Positions 48,304 to 60,582 of a DNA stretch of 64,000 nt are shown one piece after another. The stretch covers positions 310,001-374,000 of the forward strand of contig SNVD02009970.1 of assembly GCA_013180625.2 (NCBI GenBank), written 5' to 3'. Position 1 is the stretch's first letter. Each line of letters starts with the position of its first letter. The notes under the pieces are model-generated. The model did no database searches and was not told the DNA's origin. It worked only from the letters and a program-made list of their open reading frames with translations. The stretch comes from Boswellia sacra. Its lineage: Eukaryota; Streptophyta; Magnoliopsida; Sapindales; Burseraceae. Position numbers and translations under genes: made by a program.

Positions 48304-49101
48304 ATGGCAGCCGTGATTTCTCGTGGATCCACCTTTATCTGCTTAAACGCTATGCCTATACGTCTTCATCCTCCGCCACCTCCTTCAAGCCTATTAGTTC
48401 CTCTCTCTCACGTCAAAACCCTTTAAACCCTAGCTCCAATTTTTGCAAATTCCTTTCACTTTCCATCAGTCACCATCGACATCCCACGCTTTCAAAACCT
48501 TACACTAACAACCATTTTGCAAATCCCAAATTTATACAAACCCCCCCGGCAAGTTCTAGTCCTTGTTTTAGCAGATGCAGATCATACCCAAGTTCCAGTC
48601 TTTCCTCTGATTTGTCATGCATCAAGAATTCAAGATCTTTTTCAAGCTCTGATTATGACAATGACGAAGAGAAAGAAACCCCGGCAGAACAGTTTCGAGG
48701 ACCTAATTCAAAACCCCGATTACAAGCACATTGTAATCGAAGAACCGGGACCGAATGTCGATGGTGAATTATCAACTTGGGAAAAGGATTTCTTCGTGGC
48801 TGGAGAATGTATGAAGATATCAGCAGTTCTCATGAGGGTGCTTGCTCTTCTGGTTCTGTATGAGTTAGGTTCCAGGGAGGAAGTTTCACTACGGAGTTAT
48901 GTCTTTAATGGGTTTCCGTTTCTTTTGATGTTGATGCTGATGAAACCTTTGAAGCCAACGTATTTCTTTAAGAAGATGGACAAGCAAGGTAGGCCGCAAA
49001 TTCATTGTTTTGTGGATAGGAGGTCTTGGTTTGCTTTGTTCATGATAGTTTTGTATTTAATGCAATCCGTTATTGTCTATAAGAATTTGATTTCTGAATG
49101 A
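48304..49101 (+). CDS. Unrecognised small membrane protein, reading frame disturbed
   Basis: I do not recognise this family. An ATG at 48304 opens MAAVISRGSTF but its frame meets TAA at 48424. From about 48345 to 48700 the neighbouring frame is open and looks like an organelle-targeting sequence (KRYAYTSSSSATSFKP, RSFSSSDYDNDEE). From about 48690 the first frame resumes with a well-formed protein: SFEDLIQNPDYKHIVIEEPG, then two hydrophobic segments (ISAVLMRVLALLVLYEL and FALFMIVLYLMQSVIVY) and a stop at 49099. So either two compensating frameshifts have occurred, or translation starts at the in-frame ATG 48655 and gives 148 residues without a targeting peptide. An assembly or sequencing error is another explanation. 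No intron with good borders was found to reconcile the frames. Confidence 0.5.
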
Positions 49102-49303
49102 CTTCAATTTGTATTTTGACTGTTAAATGTTAATGGTGGAATAATATCTCATAACATTTTACTTATTTGAAAAATCAGAGGTTGTGATTGCATAGTTCCT
49201 CTTCTTGTAAAATCTGGTTCAGCAATTGATAGAGTATGCTTTAAATGAGATCAAATCTTGGACAAAAGCCATTGAATAACAATATCAAGTTCGTTCTGCG
49301 TCT

Positions 49304-49511
49304 CTAGTATTGTGTAAGAACACCAAAAACATAAAATAGAACAGAAATTCCTGTAATGGCGACTTCAGCTGAAGAAGTAAGAGCTGACCCGGTAGCCGTG
49401 GCTGGGGACGGAGCTATGTCATCCTCGGTAGGCATATTCCATAAGTTTTGATATCGCCATTGCTAGAATCAAAACAGCTGCTGCAACAAAAGAGACCTTG
49501 GCCGAAGCCAT
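49304..49511 (-). pseudogene. Arabinogalactan-peptide-like gene with one frameshift
   Basis: On the minus strand the ATG at 49511 starts a clean signal peptide (MASAKVSFVAAAVLILAMAI). One base shift later, the second frame reads EDDIAPSPATATGSA, then an SAEVAITGISVLF tail to a TAG at 49304-49306. A signal peptide, a short Ala/Pro/Ser/Thr glycomodule and a hydrophobic C-terminal tail form the plan of small GPI-anchored arabinogalactan peptides (about 60-70 residues). The 208-base span is one base more than a multiple of three, and the first frame runs into TGA soon after LMEYAYRG. Either the gene is dead or the sequence carries an indel error. Confidence 0.6.
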
Positions 49512-49519
49512 ATTGATAC

Positions 49520-52147
49520 CCCACCCAACAATTAAAGAGCTAGTACAAAAAATGTAATGTGTGTGGGTGAAGTTCTTAAGGAATTTGAGTAGTTATGTAA
49601 AGGAGCTCCAAATCCAATGCGCGAAGTTTAGCTTTGACCGCCAATAACTTCATCGTCAATAGTTTGGTTCTAGAATTAGATTGTTTATGTTTCAGATATT
49701 GTTGCAAATTACCTCCAGGCCCAGCAAATTGACCAAGCATTCTGCGAATGCAGCAACGGAAAGCAATTCTAGAAAATGTTTCTTCTCATTCTCCTGGGGT
49801 TGCCGTCATGAATATGGTTTTCTAACCCAAAACAATGTCAGCTTTTCGAACATTTTGGTAAGTGATTTGGATAGAATATGACTTATTAATTGTAAAATAT
49901 AAACATGCACCAATCATATCATTATACCAAATAACTCATATAGAGGAGAGCCAAAAACTACAAAAGACATAACTAAAAAGTTATAAAAAAAAAAAAAACA
50001 ACAAATATTATTTCCCTTCTTTGACAGGGAAATGATATAATAACATATATATCCTTCTACTTCAAGCATTTTTGTTGCTTGCATGTTGTTGGTTTCTCCT
50101 TTTTGTCCGGTGGCACCAATCAACCATTATTGATCTTTATGATAGGGGGAGTTTGGTCAATCAACCATTGCTGCTCCTCGATGGCTACTTCAGTTTGCAG
50201 TTCTAGATGCGGTGGGAACTACGAGGCCATCTACTTCAGGAAAAGAACCCTCACTTAGGGGTCTTTGTTCTTTGGTGTCTACATCCTCTGCAACCTCGGA
50301 TTTGGTTGGACATCCATGAAGGACTCGGTCAGTTGCAACACTGCATAACCCTTTAGAAACTGTAATAAAAGCTCTGGCGGAAGTTGCTGAAGATGTTACA
50401 AGAGTTAAGTCTGCAGGAAGTACAATTGATTGACTATGTTTGCGATATGGATGTATCAGAGATACCTGACTGACAAGCTGTCGTTGAAGATGAAGAATAT
50501 GGAAGTTTTAACCAAGTTCAGGAGAAATCGAGTTCAGATATGTTGATAGACATGGCTCCAGCGGACATTATGTTGGGAACATGACAGAAACAGAAAATGG
50601 GTTGTCCTTTGACTCTACAGAGTCTTAGAAGTTCTCACTTGTGATTGTTCGTGTGGCAACATTTGTACTTTTATCTAGTTCTTTGCAATCATTTATGAAG
50701 TTTATTTATTATTTATGTTGTGTTTCTGACATTGAACTGGCACTTCTAGTTGTTTAACAGGTGAAAGCTTTTGCAGATACTCAAGGAATCTGAGAAGGCA
50801 CTGCCATCTGCTCCTGGTGAGTTTTGAAGTCTTTTACATATATTTTTGATGGCATGTGGTAAAATATTCGAAATTAATACGGATAGGTTTACCATCATGA
50901 GTATTGCAGTTTCAGTTGTTAATTTCTTCCATTTATTTGCTGTTATATGATCCTGTTCCATCTCAATTTCCTCAATGGTATGATTCTTTTAGTTCTATTT
51001 TGTGTTTTCTTTGTTTATTTTACTGCATCTTTTATGTACTATAATAATTATATCGGATGGTAGAGCGGGTTTATAACCTGCCATTCGTGCTTCAGAAGAT
51101 GCAATTCTCGAACAATTTTTGTTAGCAACGGGTGTAGTAGCTATATTTCTGTGACAGAAGTTCTGTCCATATATGTTGTAACAATTGTTTTTTCACAATA
51201 GGTTCTTTTTGCAGGTCTTGGTCTTTTTGATTTTACAATTCATTAAGATGAAGAAATTAACCCATCCAATCAAAAAAGAACCTTTTTGATTGGATGGGAA
51301 TGAATAATGAAATACACAATAGTCCTATATCAGATCTGTGGGTCTGATTCTTCCCACAATTTTTGCTACTTTTTCAAATTCTAGTCTTTATTTTGCCAGA
51401 TCACATATATATATCTTTAAAATTTTGAAGACGTATTCTATAACTTTGGAAATTAAAAACTAATTCTATTTAATTCTACCGATTGTGGGAAAGATATGGG
51501 GCCTTAAGTAACTAAATTGATTTTTGGGGCCTTATCGAATTCAGGGATATGAAATCTTATTTTATAACTAAATTATGGTAAGGGGCTTTTTAGACATTTG
51601 AAGTCCTAGGCAATTGTTTCAGTTGCTTATATGGTTGAGTCGGCCTTGGTTGTGTTTAGAAATATTTTTAAGTTACTGAGTAATTGATTTCTAAAACAAT
51701 GACAAGAAGATTTGTTTTTATTTGCAATAAAAAACTTTGTGAAATATAAGCAAATAAATTAAAAAATGAACAAAATTAAATAACCTAACCCAAGGATACA
51801 TTACAGTCTACTAATAAGGCCAAGACATGAAAAGACAAAAAAATGACCACAAACATATAAAAATACAATGATTTACATCCTTGGTCAATAACTCTCACCG
51901 AAAGACCTTGACTATATGCTTTCAGCAACAGTGAAATTATTCCAATCAACATTGTTCCTTCAGAAAAATAAATCCTACTGATAAATCCTTGATTATCAGA
52001 AAGATGTAACTAATGATATCTTGACTCAAGAAAATAGAAAATTGTCCTTTAGCCGGTGTACTGTTTGCTATTGCTGAATGACTGTGTGGCCGGTCACATT
52101 GCATAAATTTTCAGTTGGCTGAGTAGAAGTTAATCAGCAAAAGCATA
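49520..52147. other. Spacer with degenerate coding-like sequence
   Basis: This has no intact gene. About 50180-50620 shows coding-like composition on the plus strand, with a stretch reading ETVIKALAEVAEDVTRVKSA interrupted by TGA codons on both sides. It may be an old pseudogene of unknown family. A perfect hairpin lies at 51261-51298. The last 150 bases lead into the next receptor-kinase gene. Confidence 0.45.
51261..51298. repeat. Perfect 16-bp inverted repeat with 6-base loop
   Basis: CCCATCCAATCAAAAA (51261-51276) is followed after AGAACC by its exact reverse complement (51283-51298). No larger element borders were seen around it. Confidence 0.85.
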
Positions 52148-54727
52148 ATGATAATCCTGGTAGTTGTATCCCCATCCAATTCCAAAGCGGTTCTCATATG
52201 GATTACCCTTTTAATTATATGCAATATTATTGCTATTCTTAACAATGTATCTGCTTTAGCCTCTGAAGAGAGAAATTACGGTCGTCCAGTTGCTGGCAAT
52301 TGGTTCTATCACCCGCGAAACTGTGATGAGGATGTTTGTCTCAGGGTTGGTTTCAATTGCAATTCAGCCAGAAGCGTCACAGAGATCGACTTGCGTTACA
52401 ATAACATAAAAGGTAAGCTTGGCGAATTCAACTTCTCTTGCTTTCCAGACCTGGAACATCTCAGTCTTGGGGTCAATAATCTCTTTGGGGACATACCATC
52501 ACAAATTGGTGTTCTTTCAAAGCTTAAATACCTTAGCCTGTATGGAAATACTCTTACAGGCGAGCTACCGATGGATTTTTCTAGCTATTCCTTACAATTA
52601 ACACAAGTGGATACTAACCTTAATCTTTTTTTTTTTTTTTAATTTAATCATGTTAAAGGTGCTATCCCTTCAGAAATTGGGAAATTAAAGAATCTTCACA
52701 AGCTGGATCTGAGTAGCAACAACCTCACTGGGCCAATCCCTTCAACTCTTTGTCATTTAACCAAGTTGATGTATTTGAACCTATCTCATAACAGCCTCAG
52801 TGGAGCAATCAATCCAACTCTTGGTAATTTAAAGAATTTATCCTCTTTAGACCTTTCTACTAACAAACTTGACGGTCCAATCCCTTCAACTCTAGGTAAT
52901 TTGATCGAGTTGACCTCTTTGAACCTATCTCACAATAGTCTTACTGGACTAATCCCTCCAACGCTTGGCAATTTAACAAATTTATTATTTTTGGACCTGT
53001 CTGGTAACAATCTTGATGGTCCAAGCCCTCCGGCTCTTAAAATTCCAAACGGGACCCAATGTAACCACCCACAAAAGCGATATTTACAAAGCGATCAATA
53101 TTTAAATCGTTTGCATCCCTGTCCTGCGCCTTCCAGTTCTAGAACCAATAATAGAGAGGTGATCATTCCCTACATGATTACAATTCTTCTTCCTGTCACC
53201 ATAGTTTCCATTGCCTTTATTTTTGGATTCTTGTGTTGCCTTAAACGTATGGATAAAAATACCATACTCGAGTCTAAGGCAATAAAAAGTGAAGATGTGC
53301 TCTCAATATGGAACTATGATGGTCTAGTTGCCTTTGAGCACATAGTTGAAGCTACAGAGGACTTTGACATCAAATACTGTATTGGAACCGGACGTTATGG
53401 AAGCGTTTACAAGGCAAAGCTACCGAATGGCAAAGTAATTGCTTTGAAGAAGCTTCATCCTTCAGAAACTGAGGTGTTAGCTTTCCTCCAGAGTTTCCAA
53501 AATGAAGCTCGTGTGTTATCTGAAATTAAACATCGAAACATTGTGAAACTTTATGGTTTTTGTTTCAACCAAAAGAGCATGTTTTTGATTTATCAGTATA
53601 TGGAGAAGGGAAGCTTATTTTGTGTTCTACATAATGATAAAGAAGCTACTAAATTGGATTGGATTGAGAGGGTGAACGTTGTCAAAGATATGGCTCATGC
53701 ATTGTCTTACTTGCATCATGATTGCAACCCACCAATTGTTCACCGTGACATATCAAGCAGCAATATCCTATTAAACTCAGAGTTGCAGGCATTTGTTGGT
53801 GACTTTGGCGCAGCTAGACTTCTATATTCTGACTCGTCCAATCGAACTATAGTAGCAGGCACTTACGGATATATTGCTCCAGGTAATTACTCAGCTATTA
53901 TATGCTTTATTATTTTCACAATTTTCAGCAACACTACTTCTAATGATTTACATATCTCTTAAATGGTTGGGTCATGCTATACTTGTACATCACATCCAAA
54001 TTCGTATAAAAATTGTAAATGAGTGTATAAGTATTATTAATGAGTATCTAAATTTGTGAATTGTACCAGTACAATTTTTATATACTCATTTATAACTCTT
54101 ATACACTAATTTACAAGTTTTATACAATTTTACATCTGATATATCTGCATATCAGATGTACCATAGCAAAATCCTGGATGGTTATTGCAGGAGCCTATAT
54201 TATTTAAGTTTATGATCAATTACTTCATGAGTCAATAAGATGAAATGATGAAGTATGTAGTCACCTTAGAACATTTAAGCAAAAGAGATTATAAAGATTT
54301 CTGAATTCTTTTTCTAATGAAGATACCTAACTCTTTTTGCTAATCTAATTGGAGGCATATATTTTTTATAGAATTCGCCTACACCATGGTTTTTACAGAG
54401 AAATGTGATGTTTATAGCTTTGGAGTGGTGGCTTTAGAAGTATTAATGGGCAGGCATCCAGGAGAACTCCTCTCGTCATTACCCTCCTCATCATCTAATC
54501 AAAATATAATGCTAACTGATCTATTGGATCCGCGACTCGTGCAGCCAACAGATCCAATGATTGTGCAAGATATTGTTCATGTTTCAACAATAGCATTTGC
54601 ATGCTTGCGTTCCAAACCGCAATGTCGTCCTACAATGCAACGTGTGTCTCAAGAATTTCTTGCCCACAAGTTACGATGGGAAAAATCTCTACAAGAAATT
54701 TCTATCTCACACCTCAGAAACCCATAG
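52148..54727 (+). CDS. LRR receptor-like kinase, MIK2-like, short ectodomain
   Basis: This belongs to the same kinase subfamily as the gene at 43321-46298 but with only seven LRRs. Exons are 52148-52559, 52659-53882 and 54372-54727, giving 663 residues in a continuous frame. It has an N-terminal signal-anchor-like hydrophobic stretch (residues 13-38) and a cap with Cys residues (NCDEDVCLRVGFNC). The LRRs run from DLEHLSLGVNNLFG to LLFLDLSGNNLDG, followed by a Pro/Ser-rich stalk and a membrane segment (MITILLPVTIVSIAFIFGFL). The kinase has GTGRYGSVYKA, catalytic Lys401, HRDISSSNILL with Asp501, and DFG with Asp519. In the glycine loop the second Gly is Arg. Intron 1 uses a GC donor (GCGAGC) where the sister genes have GTGAGC; reading through it would lead to a stop at 52642. 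The product is expected to be an active kinase with a reduced ectodomain. Confidence 0.88.
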
Positions 54728-56505
54728 TGCCTACCAGTTTGTTTAGCTAGCGAGATCTTTTCAAGATGTTTTTAGATCAAATCTTACTCAACCAAGACTC
54801 TGTGTGTTTGATTCAAATGTGTAAGCTTGAATTAAAAATTAAAAGAAGAAAAACCATATAAAAATATTCTGTAGATGTATCTAATTTGGTGGATGAATGT
54901 GATTACTAGTCACACTGCCCTAGCAGTTTTTCCGTTTTCCCAAACTACTTGTCTCTAAACAGAGCAGAGTATCATATGGGTTAATGGATTACTGAAATTT
55001 TATTTATTCAAAACAAGATTTCTGACCCTGTTCTTTGCATTATCTCTATAACTCTGTTCTCATCTTCTTTGGATTAGAAATATCCTATAGATTAATTTTT
55101 TTTTTTTTAAATTAACTTCTTAGTAGGAAGTTTTGTCATGTGATCCTATATGGTGAAACTACTTGGAAGATTTTGGCCTGTAGGGGGCCTTGGAAAATTC
55201 AATGAAATAGCTAGACTTGGTACATGAAGCCTAATTTCATGACTGATATAGTGTAGCATTTACGCATTGACCACTGACTTCTCTGCCTTTATGATTATCT
55301 CAGGGACCATAATTTAATTTCTCTACCTAAAAACTGAAAATTTATTATTTGTTATATAATTAAATGTTTCTACTCTATCTTCTCAAACTTCCATATTGAT
55401 TTACACTTCCTTTCCGATGGTTTAACTTAAAGAAATTAATTATTGAATCTTAATCAAACTTTCATTTCAAAATTCTTTTATCTCTCAGATCAACTTCAGC
55501 TTGTGGAAAATGCTTTCTCTCTCTCAAAATATTATAGAATCTTTTCCATCTCCTTATATTCTTTCCAAAATATTCTACAGGTACTATAATCTCTTGGAAA
55601 ATTCATATGTAACTTCTACCTAAAGCTTGAGCTATGTCCATGCATGTGCTAGTGATTATTTAACCAATATTATTCTAGCTGCTCAGGAATCTCATGATCA
55701 ACTAAACAATTCATTTCTCATATCATTTTGGTGGATTCCATTACGTCGCGCGTTGTTAATTAATTTATTTTCCTTTGATTATCCAGCTCCACCACTAATT
55801 AAGGTGGAAAATAATCATATATGATAGTGATCGCATAGAGGGAGAACATAAATTTCTAATATTACTGGAGTCGGTCAAGGTCATCACGGGCTTTTGCTTT
55901 CTTCCTTTTCTGACTCGAAAACTTAATTTAGTGCAATGATTAGCTAAGCTCTGTCTTAAAAAATTAGAAACATCGGAAAATTTGATCAAACATAACACAA
56001 AAGTCATGAATCTCTTGTTTTCGTTAAAATTTAATAGTGGTACATTATGGATTATGGACCGATGGAATGGGATCATAGAATTAAAATTAAATAGCTGGAA
56101 GGAAACTTTACCTAGAAGACAAAAGATTTCATGGAGATCATTGACTGCTTGCTCACTAATTTGTTGACTTGCACTGCACAAGAAGCTGGAGACTGGAGAG
56201 TGGAGACATTGTGCAGATAACATTGGTACCAGTAGAGAGCTAATCTTGATAACAAGGAAAAAGGCCAAGAATTATTATATTATATTTCTTTGCCACTCTT
56301 TCACCATTATGGATTAAAAATTCAATCATTTCCTTAATATATTATATGCCGATCATTGACTTGCTTATTGTTCTTCTGCCAGGAAAATGAAAAGATAATG
56401 ACTTTTATGTTTCTTTGCCCGGCGTATGGAAACCTTAAATTGAGGTTTAGCTTGGACAGTTGAACCTTGACATAAATTACTTTCTGCAATCAATAGTTAA
56501 GAATT
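54728..56505. other. Spacer between receptor kinases
   Basis: This is AT-rich and non-coding. Two stretches (about 55258-55305 and 56345-56400) resemble the duplicated leader segment around 41810, with a CATTGAC block near AATTATCTCAG, suggesting that upstream sequence was carried along when the cluster expanded. A 157-codon minus-strand frame at 55795-56268 has no ATG at its head and no recognisable features. Confidence 0.5.
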
Positions 56506-59135
56506 ATGGAGTTCACATCCTTCACTTCGAGAGTGGTGATCCTCTGGGCTACCATTCTTACATGCCATTTTGTTACTTCTAATATACTTGTTGCAACATC
56601 TGACTTAGCATCCATACAATTGGAAAAGGACGCTCTGGTTAACAGCCGCTGGTGGAACAGTAGCATGACCAAAAATACTTCAGATCAGTGCAAGTGGGAG
56701 GGTGTCGTTTGCAATTCAGAAGGAAGCATCACTGAGCTACAGTTGTACGATATGAATATTAGAGGCAAGCTTACCGAATTCAACTTCTCCTGCTTTCCGA
56801 ACCTGGAACATCTTGATCTTTGGAAGAACAGTTTCTCCGGAAGAATTCCATCACAGATTGGTGCTCTTTCAAAACTCAATTACATGGATCTGTCTGAAAA
56901 TAATCTTATAGGTGAGCTCCCAATCGGTTTGTTAGATATCCCTTTCAAGTAACAAGTGGAAATTTACTCTTTATTTTCTTTTTCCTCCTTTAATAACATT
57001 ACAGGTGCTATCCCTCCAGAAATTGGGGACTTGAGGAATTTGAAGGAATTGTATATGACTTACAACCACCTCACAGGACCAATACCTTCAACTTTTGGTA
57101 ATTTAACCAAATTGACCCATGTGTTATAGTCTTTTAACAAGCTATACGGTCCAATACCTTCAACTCTTATTTAACCAATCTTCAGGTTTTGGATTTTGAT
57201 TCTAACCTTCTCAACGGCACAATTCCTCCTGAATTAGGGAGTATGAATGGTCTACATCTTTTGGACCTCTCAAGCAACAACCTACATCGTTCCATTCCAA
57301 ATGAACTCACCCAACTAACCGAACTTTACTTCCTCAATCTTCATTCAAACCAACTTTCTGGCCAGATACCATTTTCTATTGGAAAACTTTTCAAGCTTGA
57401 AAAACTTGACCTCTCTAACAATAAACTTAGCGGTCCCATTCCAGTCGGGATAGGGAATTGCTCGGACTTAAAAAACATAACATTGGGCCATAACAATTTA
57501 AGTGGAATCATACCACTAGAGGTAGGAGAAATACCATTCTTACAATACTTGGATCTGTCTCACAATAACCTTTCTGGTACCATCCCTGAATCTCTCCGTC
57601 CAATGTCTTCTATAGACTTGTCATACAATAATTTGAAAGGAGAAATCCCAAGTCATTTACAAGATAACCCACCAGATAAATTTATGGGAAACAAAGGTTT
57701 ATGCGGCCATGTTACTGGTTTTCCTTCTTGCCCTGCTCATTCTACACATTCCACCGTTCACTTCATTATTATTTTTATTCCTCTCACCGCTCTTCTTATC
57801 CTCATTATTTTTGGAGTTCTGTTTATGCTTAACCGTAAGGGCAAGACCACTCCAGTCGAGACACCTGCAACTAACAGGAGCGATATGTTCTCAGTATGGA
57901 ATTATGATGGTAGAGTTGCATTTGAAGACATAATTGAAGTAACAGAGGATTTTGACATCAAATACTGTATAGGAACTGGGGGTTATGGCAGCATTTACAA
58001 GGCACAACTACCTTGTGGCAAAACAGTTGCTGTAAAGAAGCTTCACCGATCGGAGACTGAGGAGTTAACTTTCATCAGGAGCTTCCAGAATGAGGCTCGT
58101 GTGTTATCAGAGATACGACACCGAAACATTGTGAAGCTTTATGGATTTTGTTTGCATCAAAGATGCATGCTTCTCATTTATGAGTACATGGAGAGAGGAA
58201 GCTTATTTTGTCTTCTACGCAATGACGATGAAGCTGTTGAGCTAGATTGGATTAAGAGGATAAATGTTGTCAAGAGTGTGGCACATGCATTATCTTACTT
58301 GCATCATGATTGCACACCATCAATTATCCATCGTGATATATCAAGCAGCAATATTCTATTAAACTCCGAATTGAAAGCATTTGTTGGTGACTTTGGTACT
58401 GCTAGACTTCTACGTCCTGACTCATCAAATAGAACTTTTCTAGCAGGCACTTACGGATACATTGCTCCAGGTAAACTGCTCAACTACTCTCCACATGCTT
58501 CGACTTCTGCTCTTCATGTCAGAAAGACGAATAGTTTACTACATATCTCTTAAGTAATTAATTACCTGCAGAAGCCTAATGGTTAGAGTACTTATCAAAG
58601 GGTTAATTGGTGAATCAAATTAAAAGTAGTGGAAGTAAAATTACTTAATCACCATGAACTTCACGTGCAAAAATAAATTAATGAAGAATCGTTCCTTTCA
58701 CAAAGTATGTTGTTGGCTATTCTAAAGATCTTAAAATTTTTTCCCTTTGTAGAGCTTGCTTATACCATGGTTGTGACAGAGAAATGTGATGTATATAGCT
58801 TCGGTGTGGTGGCACTGGAAACATTTATGGGACAACATCCTAAAGAACTTCTCTCGTTGCTCTCATCACCATCCGATCAAAATGTAATGTTGGTTGATAT
58901 ATTAGACTCACGCCTCTCGCTTCCAGCTGAGCCAAGAATTGTGCAGGACCTTGTTCTTGTTTTCGCAATAGCATTAGCTTGCTTGCACTCCAATCCAAAA
59001 TCTCGACCTACAATGCAACATGTGTCTCAAGAATTTGTTGGCCGCAGCACACCATTGCAGAAACCTTTGAATGAAATTTCCATCTTGCAACTGAGAAACC
59101 AAGAAATCTATTTGATTGATGAATGTGATGTTTAA
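56506..59135 (+). pseudogene. LRR receptor-like kinase, MIK2-like, broken in the LRR region
   Basis: Exons are 56506-56911, 57005-58470 and 58753-59135. The signal peptide, the cap (QCKWEGVVCN) and the first LRRs are good. Then an in-frame TAG occurs at 57127-57129, in THVL-stop-SFNKLYG, where sister genes have a Leu/Asp codon pair. A four-base loss near 57168 removes most of a GlyAsn codon pair and shifts the frame. After it the frame is open again from about 57180 to the end: more LRRs, a membrane segment (VHFIIIFIPLTALLILIIFG) and a full kinase (GTGGYGSIYKA, VAVKK, HRDISSSNILL, DFG). The summed exon length is two above a multiple of three, consistent with that loss. A shortened protein starting in the second half is possible but would lack a signal peptide. 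Confidence 0.8.
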
Positions 59136-60582
59136 GCATTAATGTATCTCATAGTTGCATTGCATTAATCCTGTAATCTGGCATGCTCTGATGTTTAGCC
59201 TCTTCTTAGGTTGCTTTTCTTAATGTAGTCGTTGTCTTTTCTACAGTTAAAGGGTGACCCTATGGGTACTGCTCTAGCATCTAAAATCTACCCTTTTTTT
59301 TTTAAAAAAAATGATGGATTTCATGGGGTGAATGTCGTTGTAAAATAATTTGACTTGTGCAAATAATTAATGACCAAAACTTTCACTTGCACTAGAGCCT
59401 AAATATATAAACAAAATTTAATTGGCTATACTTCTCTAGCCCAGACTAGCTTAGTTTCACCAAAATTTGGAAAGATTCAATGGAACAAAGCTTTCTAGAT
59501 AAACAAAACAAAAAGAGTTGGTATTGTGCAAACATTTTGTCTTGACCCATTATTAATAAATTGATTGATCTGAAACTAAGAATACAAGTATTGAATATAG
59601 GTTGTCTTGTTTAAGATAATAATGGACACTAATTTATTCAGTGACTGACTTTGCAATATCTTAGTAACAGTCTGTAACAACCCATCTTTATTTTATTGAA
59701 AAAAAAAAGAATGTTGAATTTGCAGGCCCATGTTAACGTCATTGGCCGCAGTGCCACGATTATGATAATGAAATCTGTGAAAATAGCAAGAAATTCCTTG
59801 GCATTGAAAAGTGAAATTGAAAGTTCAGTATTATGTGGTAAATGTTTCAGACAGGAGCTAGTAAAAAGTTAAAAAGAGCACAGCAGCACTACCTTCTAAT
59901 CTTACGCTTAAACTTGCAGCCATGACAAAAATGAAATTTTACATATTCAAATTAATTAATAAATATTCTGACTGTTGATTGGGCCGTCCATAATTACAAC
60001 CCACAAGACCAATTTTTTGGAAGCCCACTTAAGCAATATTAGTTTGGAAACCCCCTGTGTTTTACTGTGATTTAACCTCAGGGTTTGATTGTCCGTACTC
60101 CTATTGATAATTATAAATTAATTGTGTTCTGTTTTCGATCAATAATTTAGGGAAAAAAAAAAACTATAAGACCTAGAATCAGTGTGTCCGCATCATGAAC
60201 CCCAAGATTTTAATAATATTATTATATTTTGAAGCGTACACCGGATAAGTGCCTAGTGTTCCTGTGGTGGCGATGACTTCAGAGAAGTGCTCAAGGTTCT
60301 TTCCTAGAAAAAAGTCGAAAAGAACTGGACAGCGATTGCCTAGCTACCACAATCTTATCGAAAATTCATGCCCGTGTGGTGAATATTGAGGGAGTTTTTT
60401 CATGGAATTCGGTAAGAAAAATCTCTGTTTACTTCTTGTTACCGTTGTCTATCCAGAGTGTTTAAGAAGGTGCAAGTCCTTTTAAGTCTTAAAAGTAGAT
60501 TTCTTGGACAAGTTAGATATAGTGTGCCTAGGGCGACCTGAATTAACTTGCTGTTTCCGGCACTGGCAGAATAAACCCAGAA
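59136..60582. other. Spacer upstream of the truncated receptor kinase
   Basis: This is AT-rich with no supported gene. The last 350 bases are of more mixed composition and serve as the leader of the copy at 60583. Confidence 0.5.

Noticed and set aside
51058..51120. tRNA-like stretch (GGTAGAGCGGG and TTCTCGAAC)
   Set aside because: The cloverleaf arms do not pair by eye and the B-box is poor, so I do not call a tRNA gene.
55795..56268. 157-codon open frame on the minus strand
   Set aside because: It begins with TTG and not ATG, shows no domain, signal or repeat, and lies in AT-rich spacer.
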